A DNA stretch of 64,000 bases from Lysobacter enzymogenes. GTDB lineage: Bacteria; Pseudomonadota; Gammaproteobacteria; Xanthomonadales; Xanthomonadaceae. Where the stretch lies: positions 169,510-233,509 of the forward strand of contig NZ_FNOG01000009.1 of NCBI RefSeq assembly GCF_900106525.1, given 5' to 3'. The position numbers and the translations under genes were made by a program. Position 1 is the first letter of the stretch; each line of letters starts with the position of its first letter. Shown here in pieces: positions 45,315-59,376 of this stretch. The notes under the pieces were generated by a model. It made no database searches. It was not told the DNA's origin and worked only from the letters and a program-made list of their open reading frames with translations.

Positions 45315-46468
45315 GCTTGAACCTGGCCAAGCTGCGCGCATTGCAGAAGCAGGCCGGACGCAGCGAGGCGGCGCCGCAGCGCGATGCGGCGCCGACGGCG
45401 TTCCCGGTGGTGCGGCGCGAGCCGCACGAGGCGCCGAACGGCGCTACGTCGGTGGATGCATCGGTCGCCGCTGCCGCAACCGGCGACGCGCGCAGCGACG
45501 CCGCTGCGAACCCATCCGGCGGCGCGGACGCGATCTTCGGTCCCGACGGCCTCGCGCCTAGCCGCCCGCAACGTCCCGACCTCGACGCCCTGCGCCGCAT
45601 GATCGCGCTGCGCGAGCGCAAGCCGACGACCGTTTCGCCCGCCGCCACACCCGCCCGGCGCGATCCCGATGCGAACGCGCGCGATACGAACGCACGCCCG
45701 CGCCTGCCCGCACGCGCGCCGGACGCACCGGCGCCGCGCAGCGTGCGCGCCCTGCCCGTCGATCGCTCCCTGCCCGGCGAGGAAATCGCGCCCGGCCTGC
45801 ACCTGATCCAGGCCCATCTGCCGCTGCCGGGCCCATGCGAGGCGCTGTCGCTGGCCTTCGCCAAACGCCGCGACGACCACGTCGATCCGCGCCGGCTGCT
45901 GTTCTTCGACACCGAAACCACCGGCCTGGCCGGCGGCACCGGCACCCGCGCCTTCATGATCGGCGCGGCCGATTGGTACGACGACCCGCAGCGCGGCGAC
46001 GGCCTGCGCATCCGCCAACTCATGATCTCCACGCTGTCGGCCGAGAGCGCGATGCTGCGCGAGTTCGCGCGCTGGCTGACGCCGGACACGGTGCTGTCGA
46101 GCTACAACGGCCGCTGCTACGACGCCCCGCTGCTCAACACCCGTTACCGGCTGGCGCGCATCGCCAATCCGCTGGCCGGGCTCGACCACGTCGACCTGTT
46201 GTTCCCGACCCGGCGCCTGTACCGCGGCGTGTGGGAGAACTGCAAGCTGGCGACGATGGAACGCGAACTGCTGCGGATCGTGCGCGAGGACGACCTGCCC
46301 GGTTCGCAGGCGCCGGCGGCGTGGCTGCATTTCCTGCGCGGCGGCGCGTCGTCGCTGCTGCGGCGGGTCGCCGCGCACAATCATCAGGACGTGGTCACCT
46401 TAGCCGAGTTGATGCAGCGGTTGGTGCAGGCGCAAGCGCAGGCGGATGCGGCGTTGCTGGCGTCCTGA
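45311..46468 (+). CDS. mrfB: MrfB (YprB)-like ribonuclease-H-fold exonuclease
   Basis: The 385-residue product has an Ala/Pro/Arg-rich, probably disordered first 160 residues and then a DEDD exonuclease domain: LLFFDTETTGLAGGTGTRAF (motif I with D and E), SYNGRCYDAPLLNTRYRLAR (motif II), and the terminal AAHNHQDVVTLAELMQRL supplying the last acidic residue. The segment CKLATMERELL is typical for YprB. Fused in translation to mrfA by an ATGA overlap, it should process or extend the repair gap made with the helicase. Mitomycin is not the only likely target: monoadducts in general are an inference. Confidence 0.85.
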   Translation: MSLNLAKLRALQKQAGRSEAAPQRDAAPTAFPVVRREPHEAPNGATSVDASVAAAATGDARSDAAANPSGGADAIFGPDGLAPSRPQRPDLDALRRMIALRERKPTTVSPAATPARRDPDANARDTNARPRLPARAPDAPAPRSVRALPVDRSLPGEEIAPGLHLIQAHLPLPGPCEALSLAFAKRRDDHVDPRRLLFFDTETTGLAGGTGTRAFMIGAADWYDDPQRGDGLRIRQLMISTLSAESAMLREFARWLTPDTVLSSYNGRCYDAPLLNTRYRLARIANPLAGLDHVDLLFPTRRLYRGVWENCKLATMERELLRIVREDDLPGSQAPAAWLHFLRGGASSLLRRVAAHNHQDVVTLAELMQRLVQAQAQADAALLAS

Positions 46469-46473
46469 CGCGT

Positions 46474-46551
46474 TTGTGGGAGGGGCTTCAGTCCCGACGC
46501 GTTCGTTGCCGCCCCGATCGAAAAGCGTCGGGACTGAAGTCCCTCCCACAA
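46474..46551. repeat. REP-type inverted repeat, family C variant
   Basis: Arms GTGGGAGGGGCTTCAGTCCC and complement enclose about 30 bases directly after the mrfB stop, 6 bases away, where it may protect or terminate the transcript. It differs from other copies in the stem (AGTCCCGACGCG instead of AGGCCCGATGCC) while keeping base pairing, a sign that the hairpin itself is selected or copied as a unit. The rest of the gap to 46775 shows no gene. Confidence 0.8.
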
Positions 46552-46775
46552 CGCCGGACACAAGCGATTACAAGCGCGATACATGCGCGTTCATCGCCCT
46601 CGTATAGACTCGCCCTGCCTCGCGGGAACGACCCGGTCGCGACGCAACGCGGCAACGCGCCAGACATGGCCTTCGCCGCCGCGCCGTTGCCGCGATGCCG
46701 GCCTTCATGCGCCGCACACGCCGCCGGGCCCAGGCTCGCGGCACTCCCGTCCATGCCTCATACAGGAGCCTCGCC

Positions 46776-47078
46776 ATGTCCTCCCCCGTCTCTCTCCGCC
46801 TCGCCCTGCCGGTCGCCGCGCTCGGCCTGATGCTGTCGGCCTGCGCCACCCCGATTCCGCCGACCAACGTCGGCCAGAGCTGCAACGCCGAAGCCGCGCG
46901 CTGGGCCATCGGCCGCGCGCCCGACGCCGCCACGGTCGAGCGCATCCGCAGCGAAACCCACAGCCGCGACGTGCGCGTGCTGACCCCGGGCACGGCCGCG
47001 ACCATGGATTACCGCGAAGACCGCATCAACGTCGACGTCAACGACCGCGGCGCAATCACCGGCCTGCGCTGCGGCTGA
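46776..47078 (+). CDS. I78-family peptidase inhibitor lipoprotein, copy 1
   Basis: The 100-residue product has a lipobox (LMLSAC) and a compact I78 inhibitor domain: SCNAEAARWAIGRAPDAATV, then RSETHSRDVRVLTPGTAATM, and YREDRINVDVNDRGAITGLRCG with the two Cys that close the fold. I78 proteins inhibit subtilisin-like serine peptidases. A ribosome site AGGAG lies 8 bases before the ATG. A paralogue follows 240 bases downstream. A producer of secreted proteases, as Lysobacter is, may use them for self-protection (inference). Confidence 0.87.
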   Translation: MSSPVSLRLALPVAALGLMLSACATPIPPTNVGQSCNAEAARWAIGRAPDAATVERIRSETHSRDVRVLTPGTAATMDYREDRINVDVNDRGAITGLRCG

Positions 47079-47102
47079 TCCGCGCGCTTGCAGCGAAGCC
47101 CT

Positions 47103-47178
47103 TGTGGGAGGGCCTTCAGGCCCGATGCTCTTGTTTCGGATCGAAACGAACGCATCGGGCCTGAAGGCCTTCCCACAA
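47103..47178. repeat. REP-type inverted repeat, family C
   Basis: Arms GTGGGAGGGCCTTCAGGCCC plus GATG, and complement (with one mismatch, TTCCCAC), lie between the two I78 genes. The remaining part of the 237-base gap (to 47315) carries the promoter of the second gene and no other gene. Confidence 0.8.
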
Positions 47179-47315
47179 CAAAGACACCCGGATCTCCCGC
47201 GCTGTGCGCGCAGTCGCGAATCGGCGATCGCGCGCGCCGGCATTAACCCGCGACACAGCCGCCCCGGCGCAGGCTCGAGCGACCGCGCCCCGCGCGCATC
47301 GCGAAGGAGTCCGCC

Positions 47316-47720
47316 ATGTCCGCACCGACCGTCGCCGTCCGCCGCCTTCTGCCCGCCCTGTGCCTGGCCGCCGCGTTGCCGCTGGCGATGAGCGCCTGCG
47401 CGGCCTCCCGCCCAGCCGCCGAGATGCCCAGTTCAACCGAACAAGCCGTCGCCACCGGGCAGACCGTCGCCGAGCCGGCCGCGCCGGCGCAGCCCGCCCC
47501 ACTGCCGCCGCGCCCGAGCTGCAACGCCGAAGCCGCCAAATCCAGCCTGATCGGCAAGACCGCCGACGCCGCCACGGTCGAGCGCGCCCGCACCGCCGCC
47601 GGCGGCCACACGGTGCGCGTGCTCAAGCCGGGGCAGATGATCACCAAGGAATATCTGGACGGGCGGGTCAACGTGCATGTGGACGAGCGCAACGTCATCG
47701 TCGACGTGGGTTGCGGTTGA
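47316..47720 (+). CDS. I78-family peptidase inhibitor lipoprotein, copy 2
   Basis: The 134-residue product has a lipobox-like LAMSAC, a Pro/Ala linker of about 35 residues and the I78 domain: SCNAEAAKSSLIGKTADAAT, RTAAGGHTVRVLKPGQMITK, EYLDGRVNVHVDERNVIVDV and a terminal GCG. It is a paralogue of the preceding gene with a longer tether. AAGGAG precedes the ATG. Confidence 0.87.
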   Translation: MSAPTVAVRRLLPALCLAAALPLAMSACAASRPAAEMPSSTEQAVATGQTVAEPAAPAQPAPLPPRPSCNAEAAKSSLIGKTADAATVERARTAAGGHTVRVLKPGQMITKEYLDGRVNVHVDERNVIVDVGCG

Positions 47721-47801
47721 GCCGCGCGCGGCGCGCCGCCGCTCATGTCGCGTAGAGCCCGCCTCGCCTAAACTCCCGACCTTTTCCGGGAGCCTCTCGC
47801 C

Positions 47802-48248
47802 ATGCGCCGCACTCTTTGGCCCCTCGCCGTCGTCGTCTTGATCGGCCTGTGGGCCTGGAACCAGTTCGGCCCTCATCCTGCTGCGACCGCCTCGGGCCCG
47901 GTCGCCGTCGCCGACGGTTCGCGCGCGCCGCGCAACGAGAACGCACGCGACGCCGCCTACCCCGCGTTCTTGCCGAACGAAGCCCACGACGTGCTGCGCC
48001 GCATCGCCGCTGGCGGCCCGTTCGAGCATCGCCAGGACGGCAGCACCTTCCAGAACCGCGAGCGCCGCCTGCCTTCGCAGCCGCGCGGCTACTACCGCGA
48101 GTACACCGTGGAAACGCCGGGCTCCGGCGACCGCGGCGCGCGCCGCATCGTCACCGGCGGCGATCCGCCGGCCGAGTATTACTACAGCGACGATCACTAC
48201 CGCAGCTTCCGCCGTTTCGACCCGCCCGCCCAAGGAGCCGCGCGATGA
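47802..48248 (+). CDS. Barnase-type guanyl-specific ribonuclease, exported
   Basis: The 148-residue product has an N-terminal hydrophobic signal or anchor (LWPLAVVVLIGLWAWNQFG) and a microbial RNase (N1/T1, barnase) domain. By pattern, the catalytic residues are E100 (YYREYTVETPG), R115 (ARRIVTGG) and H132 (SDDHYRSFRRF), matching barnase E73, R87 and H102. FQNRERRLPSQPRGYYREY is the typical entry to the fold. The stop overlaps the ATG of a barstar-like inhibitor. An RNase secreted for nutrition or competition is likely; a toxin role is possible. Confidence 0.87.
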   Translation: MRRTLWPLAVVVLIGLWAWNQFGPHPAATASGPVAVADGSRAPRNENARDAAYPAFLPNEAHDVLRRIAAGGPFEHRQDGSTFQNRERRLPSQPRGYYREYTVETPGSGDRGARRIVTGGDPPAEYYYSDDHYRSFRRFDPPAQGAAR

Positions 48249-48682
48249 GCGCCATCGACCCGCGCGCGTTGCTCGCCGACCCGGCCCAGGCCGGCGCCTA
48301 CTTCATCGATGCGCGCGACAGCCAAGCCCTGGCCGATGCGGCCGCAGAACTCGAGTTCGCGCTCGCGCGGGTGGACTTCGCCGGTTGCCGCGACAAGGAC
48401 GACGCGCTGGCCCGCATCGCCGCCGGCCTGCGCTTTCCCGAGTGGTTCGGCGGCAACTGGGACGCGCTCGACGACAGCGTCAACGACCTGTCGTGGTGGC
48501 CGGCGCCGGGCTATCTGTTGCTGATCGAACGCGCCGGCGCGTGGCAGGCGGCGAACGCCGACGACGCGGCGACCTTGGTGGAAATCCTCGGCGACGCCGC
48601 GCGCGACTGGGCCAAGACCCGGGTGCCGTTCTGGGCGTTGCTGCCGCTGCCGGAGGCGGAGCTGGGGCAGATGGCGCCTTGA
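48245..48682 (+). CDS. Barstar-family RNase inhibitor
   Basis: The 145-residue cytoplasmic product has the barstar signature: GCRDKDDALARIAAGLRFPE, WFGGNWDALDDSVNDLSWWP and the terminal domain VPFWALLPLP. It should block the RNase encoded just upstream before export. The ATG overlaps the RNase stop (ATGA), ensuring co-translation. Confidence 0.88.
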   Translation: MSAIDPRALLADPAQAGAYFIDARDSQALADAAAELEFALARVDFAGCRDKDDALARIAAGLRFPEWFGGNWDALDDSVNDLSWWPAPGYLLLIERAGAWQAANADDAATLVEILGDAARDWAKTRVPFWALLPLPEAELGQMAP

Positions 48683-48719
48683 GCTTGGTTTCCAGGGACT
48701 TCAGCGCCGTGTCGCGGTG

Positions 48720-48979
48720 AAGCCCTGGATGCCCGCCTTCGCGGGCATGGCGATGGGTGGGTTTCGCGGCAAGTCGGTTTCGCCGCACCTGTTCAAGTCG
48801 TCATCCCCGCGAACGCGGGGATCCAGAGACCTCAGAGCCATGCCTCGATAAAGCCCTGGATGCCCGCCTTCGCGGGCATGACGATGGGTGGGTTGCACAG
48901 CAAGTGGGTTTGACCGCGCCGCTCCAAGTCGTCATCCCCGCGAAGGCGGGGATCCAGAGACTTCAGCGCAATGCCCCGA
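48720..48979. repeat. Two 131-base repeats, each with two family B REP palindromes
   Basis: Units 48720-48850 and 48851-48979 each contain a palindrome with core TGCCCGCCTTCGCGGGCA and a second with TCCCCGCGAACGCGGGGA or a close variant, with about 75% identity in the spacers. The array fills the gap between the barstar gene and the small lipoprotein gene; no gene is seen in it. Confidence 0.8.
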
Positions 48980-48981
48980 CC

Positions 48982-49218
48982 TCAGCGCTGATCGTCCTTC
49001 TTCTTGAAGTCGACCTTCTCGCTGCCGCGATCGGATTTCCAATCCACTTCCTGCTTGCGCTCGCACCACGACGGCGGGGTTTCGCCCGGGCGGGTCGGGC
49101 CGCTGGCGCATTCGGGCCGCGCGTCGACGGCGGCGTTGGTGTCGCGATACGACACCCCGCCGCAGCCGCTCAAGGCGACGGCGGCGAGCAGCGGAATCAA
49201 AACGGTGACTGCGCGCAT
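48982..49218 (-). CDS. Small lipoprotein
   Basis: The 78-residue product has a lipoprotein signal with lipobox LSGC (Cys 19) and a short hydrophilic tail ending in a Lys/Asp-rich stretch (SEKVDFKKKDDQR). Two further Cys (ECASG and WCERK) could pair. No family recognised. AGGAGA lies 6 bases before the ATG. Confidence 0.75.
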   Translation of the reverse strand: MRAVTVLIPLLAAVALSGCGGVSYRDTNAAVDARPECASGPTRPGETPPSWCERKQEVDWKSDRGSEKVDFKKKDDQR

Positions 49219-49307
49219 GGGGTTCTCCTGGCTGTACGAACCACGACCATGCCGGCGCGCTGCGCTCGCCTACCTGTGCCATCAGTCAGGTGGGGAGGAG
49301 CGTGCAT

Positions 49308-50588
49308 TCAGACAGTCGCTTCGGCCGTGCCCGCCTGCGCCGGCGCGGCCGGCGCCGTGGGCGCGCGCGCATAGCGCCAGGCGATCAGCAGGCCCAGGGT
49401 CAGCAGCGCCGCGGCGATGAACCACGGCGCGCCCGGCAGATGCACCGGCGCGCCCTTGCCGATGAAATAGCCGAAGCTGCCGGCGTACAACGCCGGCCCG
49501 ATCACGCCGGCCAGCGCGATCAGACTCATCAGCGAGCCTTGCACCCGGCCCTGCGCGTCGGCGCCGACCTGGCGGGTGACCAGCGCCTGGGTCGCCGGCG
49601 CGGCCATCGCCCACAACGCGCTGATCGGCAGCCCGAGCAGGAAGTACCAGCCCTGTTCGGCCAGGCCGTAGATGACGAAGCCGATCACGCCGCAGCTCAG
49701 TCCCAGCAGCAAGGTGCGGCGCTCGCCCAGGCGCGCCACCACGCGGCCAATCAAGGCGACGTTGACGATGATGTTGAACACGCCCACCACCAGCAGCACC
49801 CAGCCGACTTCGCGCAGGCCCCAGTGGTACTGGTAGTCGGCGAACAGCACGAAGATGCTCGGATAGACGTAATGGGCCATGTTGGCGATGAACACCACCG
49901 CCGCCAGCCCGAACACCTGCGGATAGCGCTTGAGCAACATCAGCGAACCCAGCGGATTGGCGTGGCTCCAATCGAAACGCGCGGTGCGCTTTTCCTTCGG
50001 CAGCGACTCGGGCAGCACGAACAGGCCGTAGAGGAAGTTCAGCAGCGCCAGCCCGGCCGAGAACCAGAACGGCAGGCGCAAGTCGACCTCGCCCAGATAC
50101 GCGCCGATCAACGGCCCGAGCACGAAACCCACGCCGAACGCGGCGCCGATCATGCCGAAGCTCTTGGCGCGCTGTTCCGGCGCGGTGATGTCGGCGATGT
50201 AGGCGTTGGCGGTGGTGAAGCTGGCCGAGGTGATGCCGGAGACGATCCGGCCGATCAGCAGCAGCGGCAAGGTGTTGGCCACCGCCATCAGGATGAAGTC
50301 CAGGCCCAGGCCCAGGCACGACAGCAGGATCACCGGCCGGCGGCCGTAGCGGTCCGACAGGCTGCCCTGGATCGGCGAGAACACGAACTGGACCAGCCCG
50401 AACACGGTGCCGAACAGGCCGACCCAATAGGCCGCGCGCGCGGTGTCGCCGTCGACGAACTTCTCGATCAGGTGCGGCAGCACCGGAATGATCAGCCCGA
50501 ACGACAGCACGTCGATCAGCACGGTGACGAAGATGAAGACGAGCGCAGCGCGGCGCGCGCCCGGAGCGGGAGCGGATGCGGTAGTCAT
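49308..50588 (-). CDS. MFS transporter, TetA-like drug:H+ antiporter family
   Basis: The 426-residue product has twelve predicted membrane helices and the MFS signature GSLSDRYGRRPV between helices 2 and 3, plus FVLGPLIGAYLGEVDLRLPF typical of the TetA/TCR subfamily. The N-terminal helix starts FIFVTVLIDVLSFGLIIPVLP. Substrate is not certain; tetracycline export cannot be claimed from family membership alone. No TetR-type regulator is adjacent. Confidence 0.87.
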   Translation of the reverse strand: MTTASAPAPGARRAALVFIFVTVLIDVLSFGLIIPVLPHLIEKFVDGDTARAAYWVGLFGTVFGLVQFVFSPIQGSLSDRYGRRPVILLSCLGLGLDFILMAVANTLPLLLIGRIVSGITSASFTTANAYIADITAPEQRAKSFGMIGAAFGVGFVLGPLIGAYLGEVDLRLPFWFSAGLALLNFLYGLFVLPESLPKEKRTARFDWSHANPLGSLMLLKRYPQVFGLAAVVFIANMAHYVYPSIFVLFADYQYHWGLREVGWVLLVVGVFNIIVNVALIGRVVARLGERRTLLLGLSCGVIGFVIYGLAEQGWYFLLGLPISALWAMAAPATQALVTRQVGADAQGRVQGSLMSLIALAGVIGPALYAGSFGYFIGKGAPVHLPGAPWFIAAALLTLGLLIAWRYARAPTAPAAPAQAGTAEATV

Positions 50589-51120
50589 GGGGTCGGCGGC
50601 CGGCCTGAAAGAGGGTGCGAGGGATGCTCGCCGCGCAGTTTAGCGCCCGCCCGCGCGGCGACTACCGACGAATGTCATGCGGCAATGGTTTCCGACGTTA
50701 CTAATGCGCCCGCGACCCGGTTATTTTTCCATTGCGATCATCGGCTTACGAAATCGGCTGTGAGCGCGCGCGCTCACAAGCGCGACGCCGCTCAAGTCTT
50801 GGAATTTCCGCGCCCCTGGGCGAATTGCCGCATCGCACAATTTGTGCTTAAGTCGGGACTCGCTCGGTTTTCAACGCTGCGGTGCGGACCAACGTCCTCG
50901 CCGGCGGTGGACGGTCTTCGAGCGAAAACCACCAGACTTAGCGACGTCGCGAACGCGACGCGCGTTGCGGACCTCAGGAAGCGAACTCCAGGACACAGCC
51001 GAACGCCGGAACCCGACGCAATGCCGCGCACCCGCGGCGGCGCCCCGACCGAGGCAGGACCACAACGCGCAGCGGTAGCGAGCTAGCGATCCACGGAACA
51101 CTCATCGTCCCGGAGATGCG
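50589..51120. promoter_or_regulatory. Long gltB upstream region with a 20-base palindrome
   Basis: The 532-base gap between the divergent transporter gene and gltB has no supported gene. At 50759-50778 lies a perfect 20-base palindrome TGTGAGCGCGCGCGCTCACA, a possible operator. It is not a CRP site because its TGTGA and TCACA half-sites are ten, not six, bases apart. AT-rich patches near 50680-50745 and 50830-50870 could hold promoters. Confidence 0.5.
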
Positions 51121-57322
<6,202 letters not shown>

Positions 57323-57475
57323 GCGCGCCGCGGCGGGCGGCGGCGCGCGCATTGCGGCGCCGCCCGCGCTCGCCTTCGCATCGGGGGACCCGCGCGCTAC
57401 ACTCGCCCGGGCCGGGAACGGCACACCGGGGGACGCCGCAGGCTGCGGCGCGGTGCTCATTCGAAGGAACGACCC

Positions 57476-57841
57476 ATGCGAATCGCCATTCCAACCGCGC
57501 TGCTGTGCCTGTCGCTGCTCGGCGCCTGCGCGCGCGCCGACCGCCCCGCGCCGTCGCAGCCGGCGCCGTCGAAGCTGCCCGACGCCGCGCAGGCCGGCGC
57601 GGCCATCGCCGAGATGTTCGGCGACCCCGCGCCGACCCGCGACGTGGCGGTGGTGCTGGGCACCTGCATTCCCGCGGTGGGCGCCGAATTCCCGGGCCAG
57701 ACCGCGTGCACGGTGAAGATCCAGAGCGGCGCCGGCGCGTCGGAAACCCAGGCCGATTTCTACTGGAACGGCGAACGCTGGATCGCGGTGCCGAGCCAGT
57801 CGCAGGGCAAGCTGCCGTTTCCGGATCCGAAGCTGGGCTGA
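57476..57841 (+). CDS. Small lipoprotein of unknown function
   Basis: The 121-residue product has a lipobox (LSLLGAC, Cys about residue 18), a Pro-rich linker and a compact domain with ETQADFYWNGERWIAVPSQS. Two Cys (LGTCIPAV and TACTVKI) may pair. No family is assigned. GAAGGAA lies before the ATG. Confidence 0.72.
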   Translation: MRIAIPTALLCLSLLGACARADRPAPSQPAPSKLPDAAQAGAAIAEMFGDPAPTRDVAVVLGTCIPAVGAEFPGQTACTVKIQSGAGASETQADFYWNGERWIAVPSQSQGKLPFPDPKLG

Positions 57842-57910
57842 GCAGCGGCCGCTGGCGCGGCGCGCTATCGAGCGGGTTGTTCCGACTCCGGCGCCTTCGA
57901 CGCCGGAATC

Positions 57911-58053
57911 GAAGCGGCGCGGTCAGCGGCGCTTCGCGCTCGACCGGACACCGTCAGCGTCTCGCGCTCAACCGGGTGCTTTAGCGCCTCGTGCTAAACC
58001 GGGCGCCTTCAGCGCCTCGCGTCGAACCGGGCGCCTTCAGCGCCCCGGCCCCA
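57911..58053. repeat. 28-base tandem repeat derived from the folE 3' end
   Basis: About four to five degenerate units with consensus ACCGGGCGCCTTCAGCGCCT run from 57943 (units at 57943, 57971, 57998 and 58026) with a vestige at 57911. The last unit overlaps the final codons and TGA of folE, so the array looks like repeated copying of the gene's end. Nothing else is found in the 195-base gap 57842-58036. Confidence 0.75.
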
Positions 58054-58630
58054 CATCGATGAAACGCAGGAACTCGGCGCGGGTGCGCGCGTCGTCGCGG
58101 AACATGCCGAGCATCTTCGAGGTGATCATGCTGACGCCGCGCTTGTGCACGCCGCGCGTGGTCATGCACTCGTGCGCGCCCTCGACCACCACGCCCACGC
58201 CCAGCGGCTGCAGCACGTCCTGGATCGACTGGGCGATCTGCGCGGTCATCTTCTCCTGCACCTGGAAGCGGCGCGCGTAGGTCTCGACCACGCGGGCGAG
58301 CTTGCTGATGCCCACGACCTTGCCGTTGGGCAGATAGCCGACATGGGCCTTGCCGATGATCGGCGCCATGTGGTGCTCGCAATGGCTTTCGAACTCGATG
58401 TCGCGCAGCACGATCATCTCGTCGTAGCCGGCCACTTCCTCGAAGGTGCGCGCCAGGTACTCGCGCGGATCGTCGTCGTAGCCGCTGAACCAGTCGCCGT
58501 AGGCGGTGACCACGCGCTTGGGCGTGTCGAGCAGGCCTTCGCGGGTCGGGTCTTCGCCGGCCCAGGCCAGCAGGGTGCGGACCGCGGCCTCGGCTTGCTC
58601 GCGGCTGGGCTTGTCGGGGGTGTCGGCCAT
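58037..58630 (-). CDS. folE: GTP cyclohydrolase I
   Basis: The 197-residue product converts GTP to dihydroneopterin triphosphate, the first step of folate synthesis. Motifs: zinc ligands in [10 protein letters not shown] and [31 protein letters not shown], and [14 protein letters not shown]. The start at [12 protein letters not shown] (58630) gives the usual length; the open frame beyond it is not family-like. Confidence 0.95.
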   Translation of the reverse strand: MADTPDKPSREQAEAAVRTLLAWAGEDPTREGLLDTPKRVVTAYGDWFSGYDDDPREYLARTFEEVAGYDEMIVLRDIEFESHCEHHMAPIIGKAHVGYLPNGKVVGISKLARVVETYARRFQVQEKMTAQIAQSIQDVLQPLGVGVVVEGAHECMTTRGVHKRGVSMITSKMLGMFRDDARTRAEFLRFIDVGPGR

Positions 58631-58778
58631 GGGACGGGCCTTGTGTGCTTGGGGGGACACGAATGCTACCAAGCTCGGAATCGGGACGGGGGAATCGGCG
58701 ATCGGCCGCGCCTGGCGGCTTGCCGCTTCTGCCTTGAACCCGTTCTCTATTCCCTGCTTGCGTTGCCGATGCCCGGGC

Positions 58779-58807
58779 AAAAAAAAGGTCGCCCAACCAG
58801 GGCGACC
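58779..58807 (-). terminator. Rho-independent terminator
   Basis: A perfect 8-base stem GGTCGCCC/GGGCGACC (58787-58794 and 58800-58807) with a 5-base loop is followed on the minus strand by eight T. It lies about 55 bases after the stop of the small gene at 58862-59203 and ends its transcript. Confidence 0.9.
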
Positions 58808-58861
58808 AGTCGGCTCCCCGGGGAGAGAGCGCCGGGGGAGCGGTGGGCTTTGCGCGGACTG

Positions 58862-59203
58862 TCAGCGCAAAGGCCGGTCGAGCGCGTGGGGCAGGTTGCG
58901 CTCGATGTGGTGCCAACCGTCGCGCACCGCTTCGCGCGCTTCGGTCCAGTGCAGCCGCGACGCGGCGCGGCAACGGTCCCATTGCGCCGCCAATGCCGGT
59001 TCGACCTCTTCGAACCGCCGTCCGCGGCAATGCAGATAACAGTCGTAGCCGTAGCGATACGCCGGTTCGTAATCGGGCCACTCGCGGCCGGCGCTGTAGT
59101 ACGGGGCGAAGCGGAACTCGCGATGGAAATGCTCGCGATATTCGCCCGGGTCTATCGCCTGTACGACCGCCGCGCCGACATCCGTTTCGTCGTGATTGCT
59201 CAT
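58862..59203 (-). CDS. Conserved hypothetical protein, 113 residues
   Basis: The product begins MSNHDETDVGAAVVQAIDP, is rich in Tyr, Arg, His and Glu (WPDYEPAYRYGYDCYLHCRG, TEAREAVRDGWHHIERN), and lacks signal peptide or membrane span. The WP.YEPAYRYGYD...H...R.F pattern is seen in stress-inducible small proteins of other Proteobacteria, but I cannot name the family with confidence. A strong terminator follows. Start is uncertain by a few codons (59203 or 59212). Confidence 0.6.
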   Translation of the reverse strand: MSNHDETDVGAAVVQAIDPGEYREHFHREFRFAPYYSAGREWPDYEPAYRYGYDCYLHCRGRRFEEVEPALAAQWDRCRAASRLHWTEAREAVRDGWHHIERNLPHALDRPLR

Positions 59204-59376
59204 GGCTCGCATCGACTTGCCAATTCCATGAGCCCAAGCTAGGCCCACGACGATGCAACCCAGGTGAAGATTTGCGTTGCGGCTTAAGACGTTCAGCCTG
59301 CGCCCGGAAAAGCCGCGAATGCGTTAGCGCTGCGTGACGGAAACCGTCGCCGCGCGTGTACGCCGCGGCCGCGGCC

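Noticed and set aside
42642..45341. 899-codon minus-strand frame across mrfA
   Set aside because: It is antisense to an unambiguous helicase, and its sequence is a His/Gln/Ala/Arg-rich shadow with no family resemblance.
48720..48979. CRISPR-like array
   Set aside because: Only two 131-base units with internal palindromes and similar spacers; no cas gene nearby.
49308..50588. Tetracycline resistance gene
   Set aside because: Sequence supports the TetA-like MFS group, but substrate cannot be inferred and no TetR partner is present, so no resistance claim is made.
50759..50778. CRP (Clp)-binding site
   Set aside because: Half-sites TGTGA and TCACA are separated by ten bases rather than six.
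50842..51078. Leader peptide or small gene before gltB
   Set aside because: Arg/Pro/Ser-rich shadow-like sequence, no ribosome site, and no attenuator hairpin with a T-run after it.
57911..58053. CRISPR repeats with 28-base period
   Set aside because: Units abut without spacers and derive from the folE end, so they are a simple tandem duplication.
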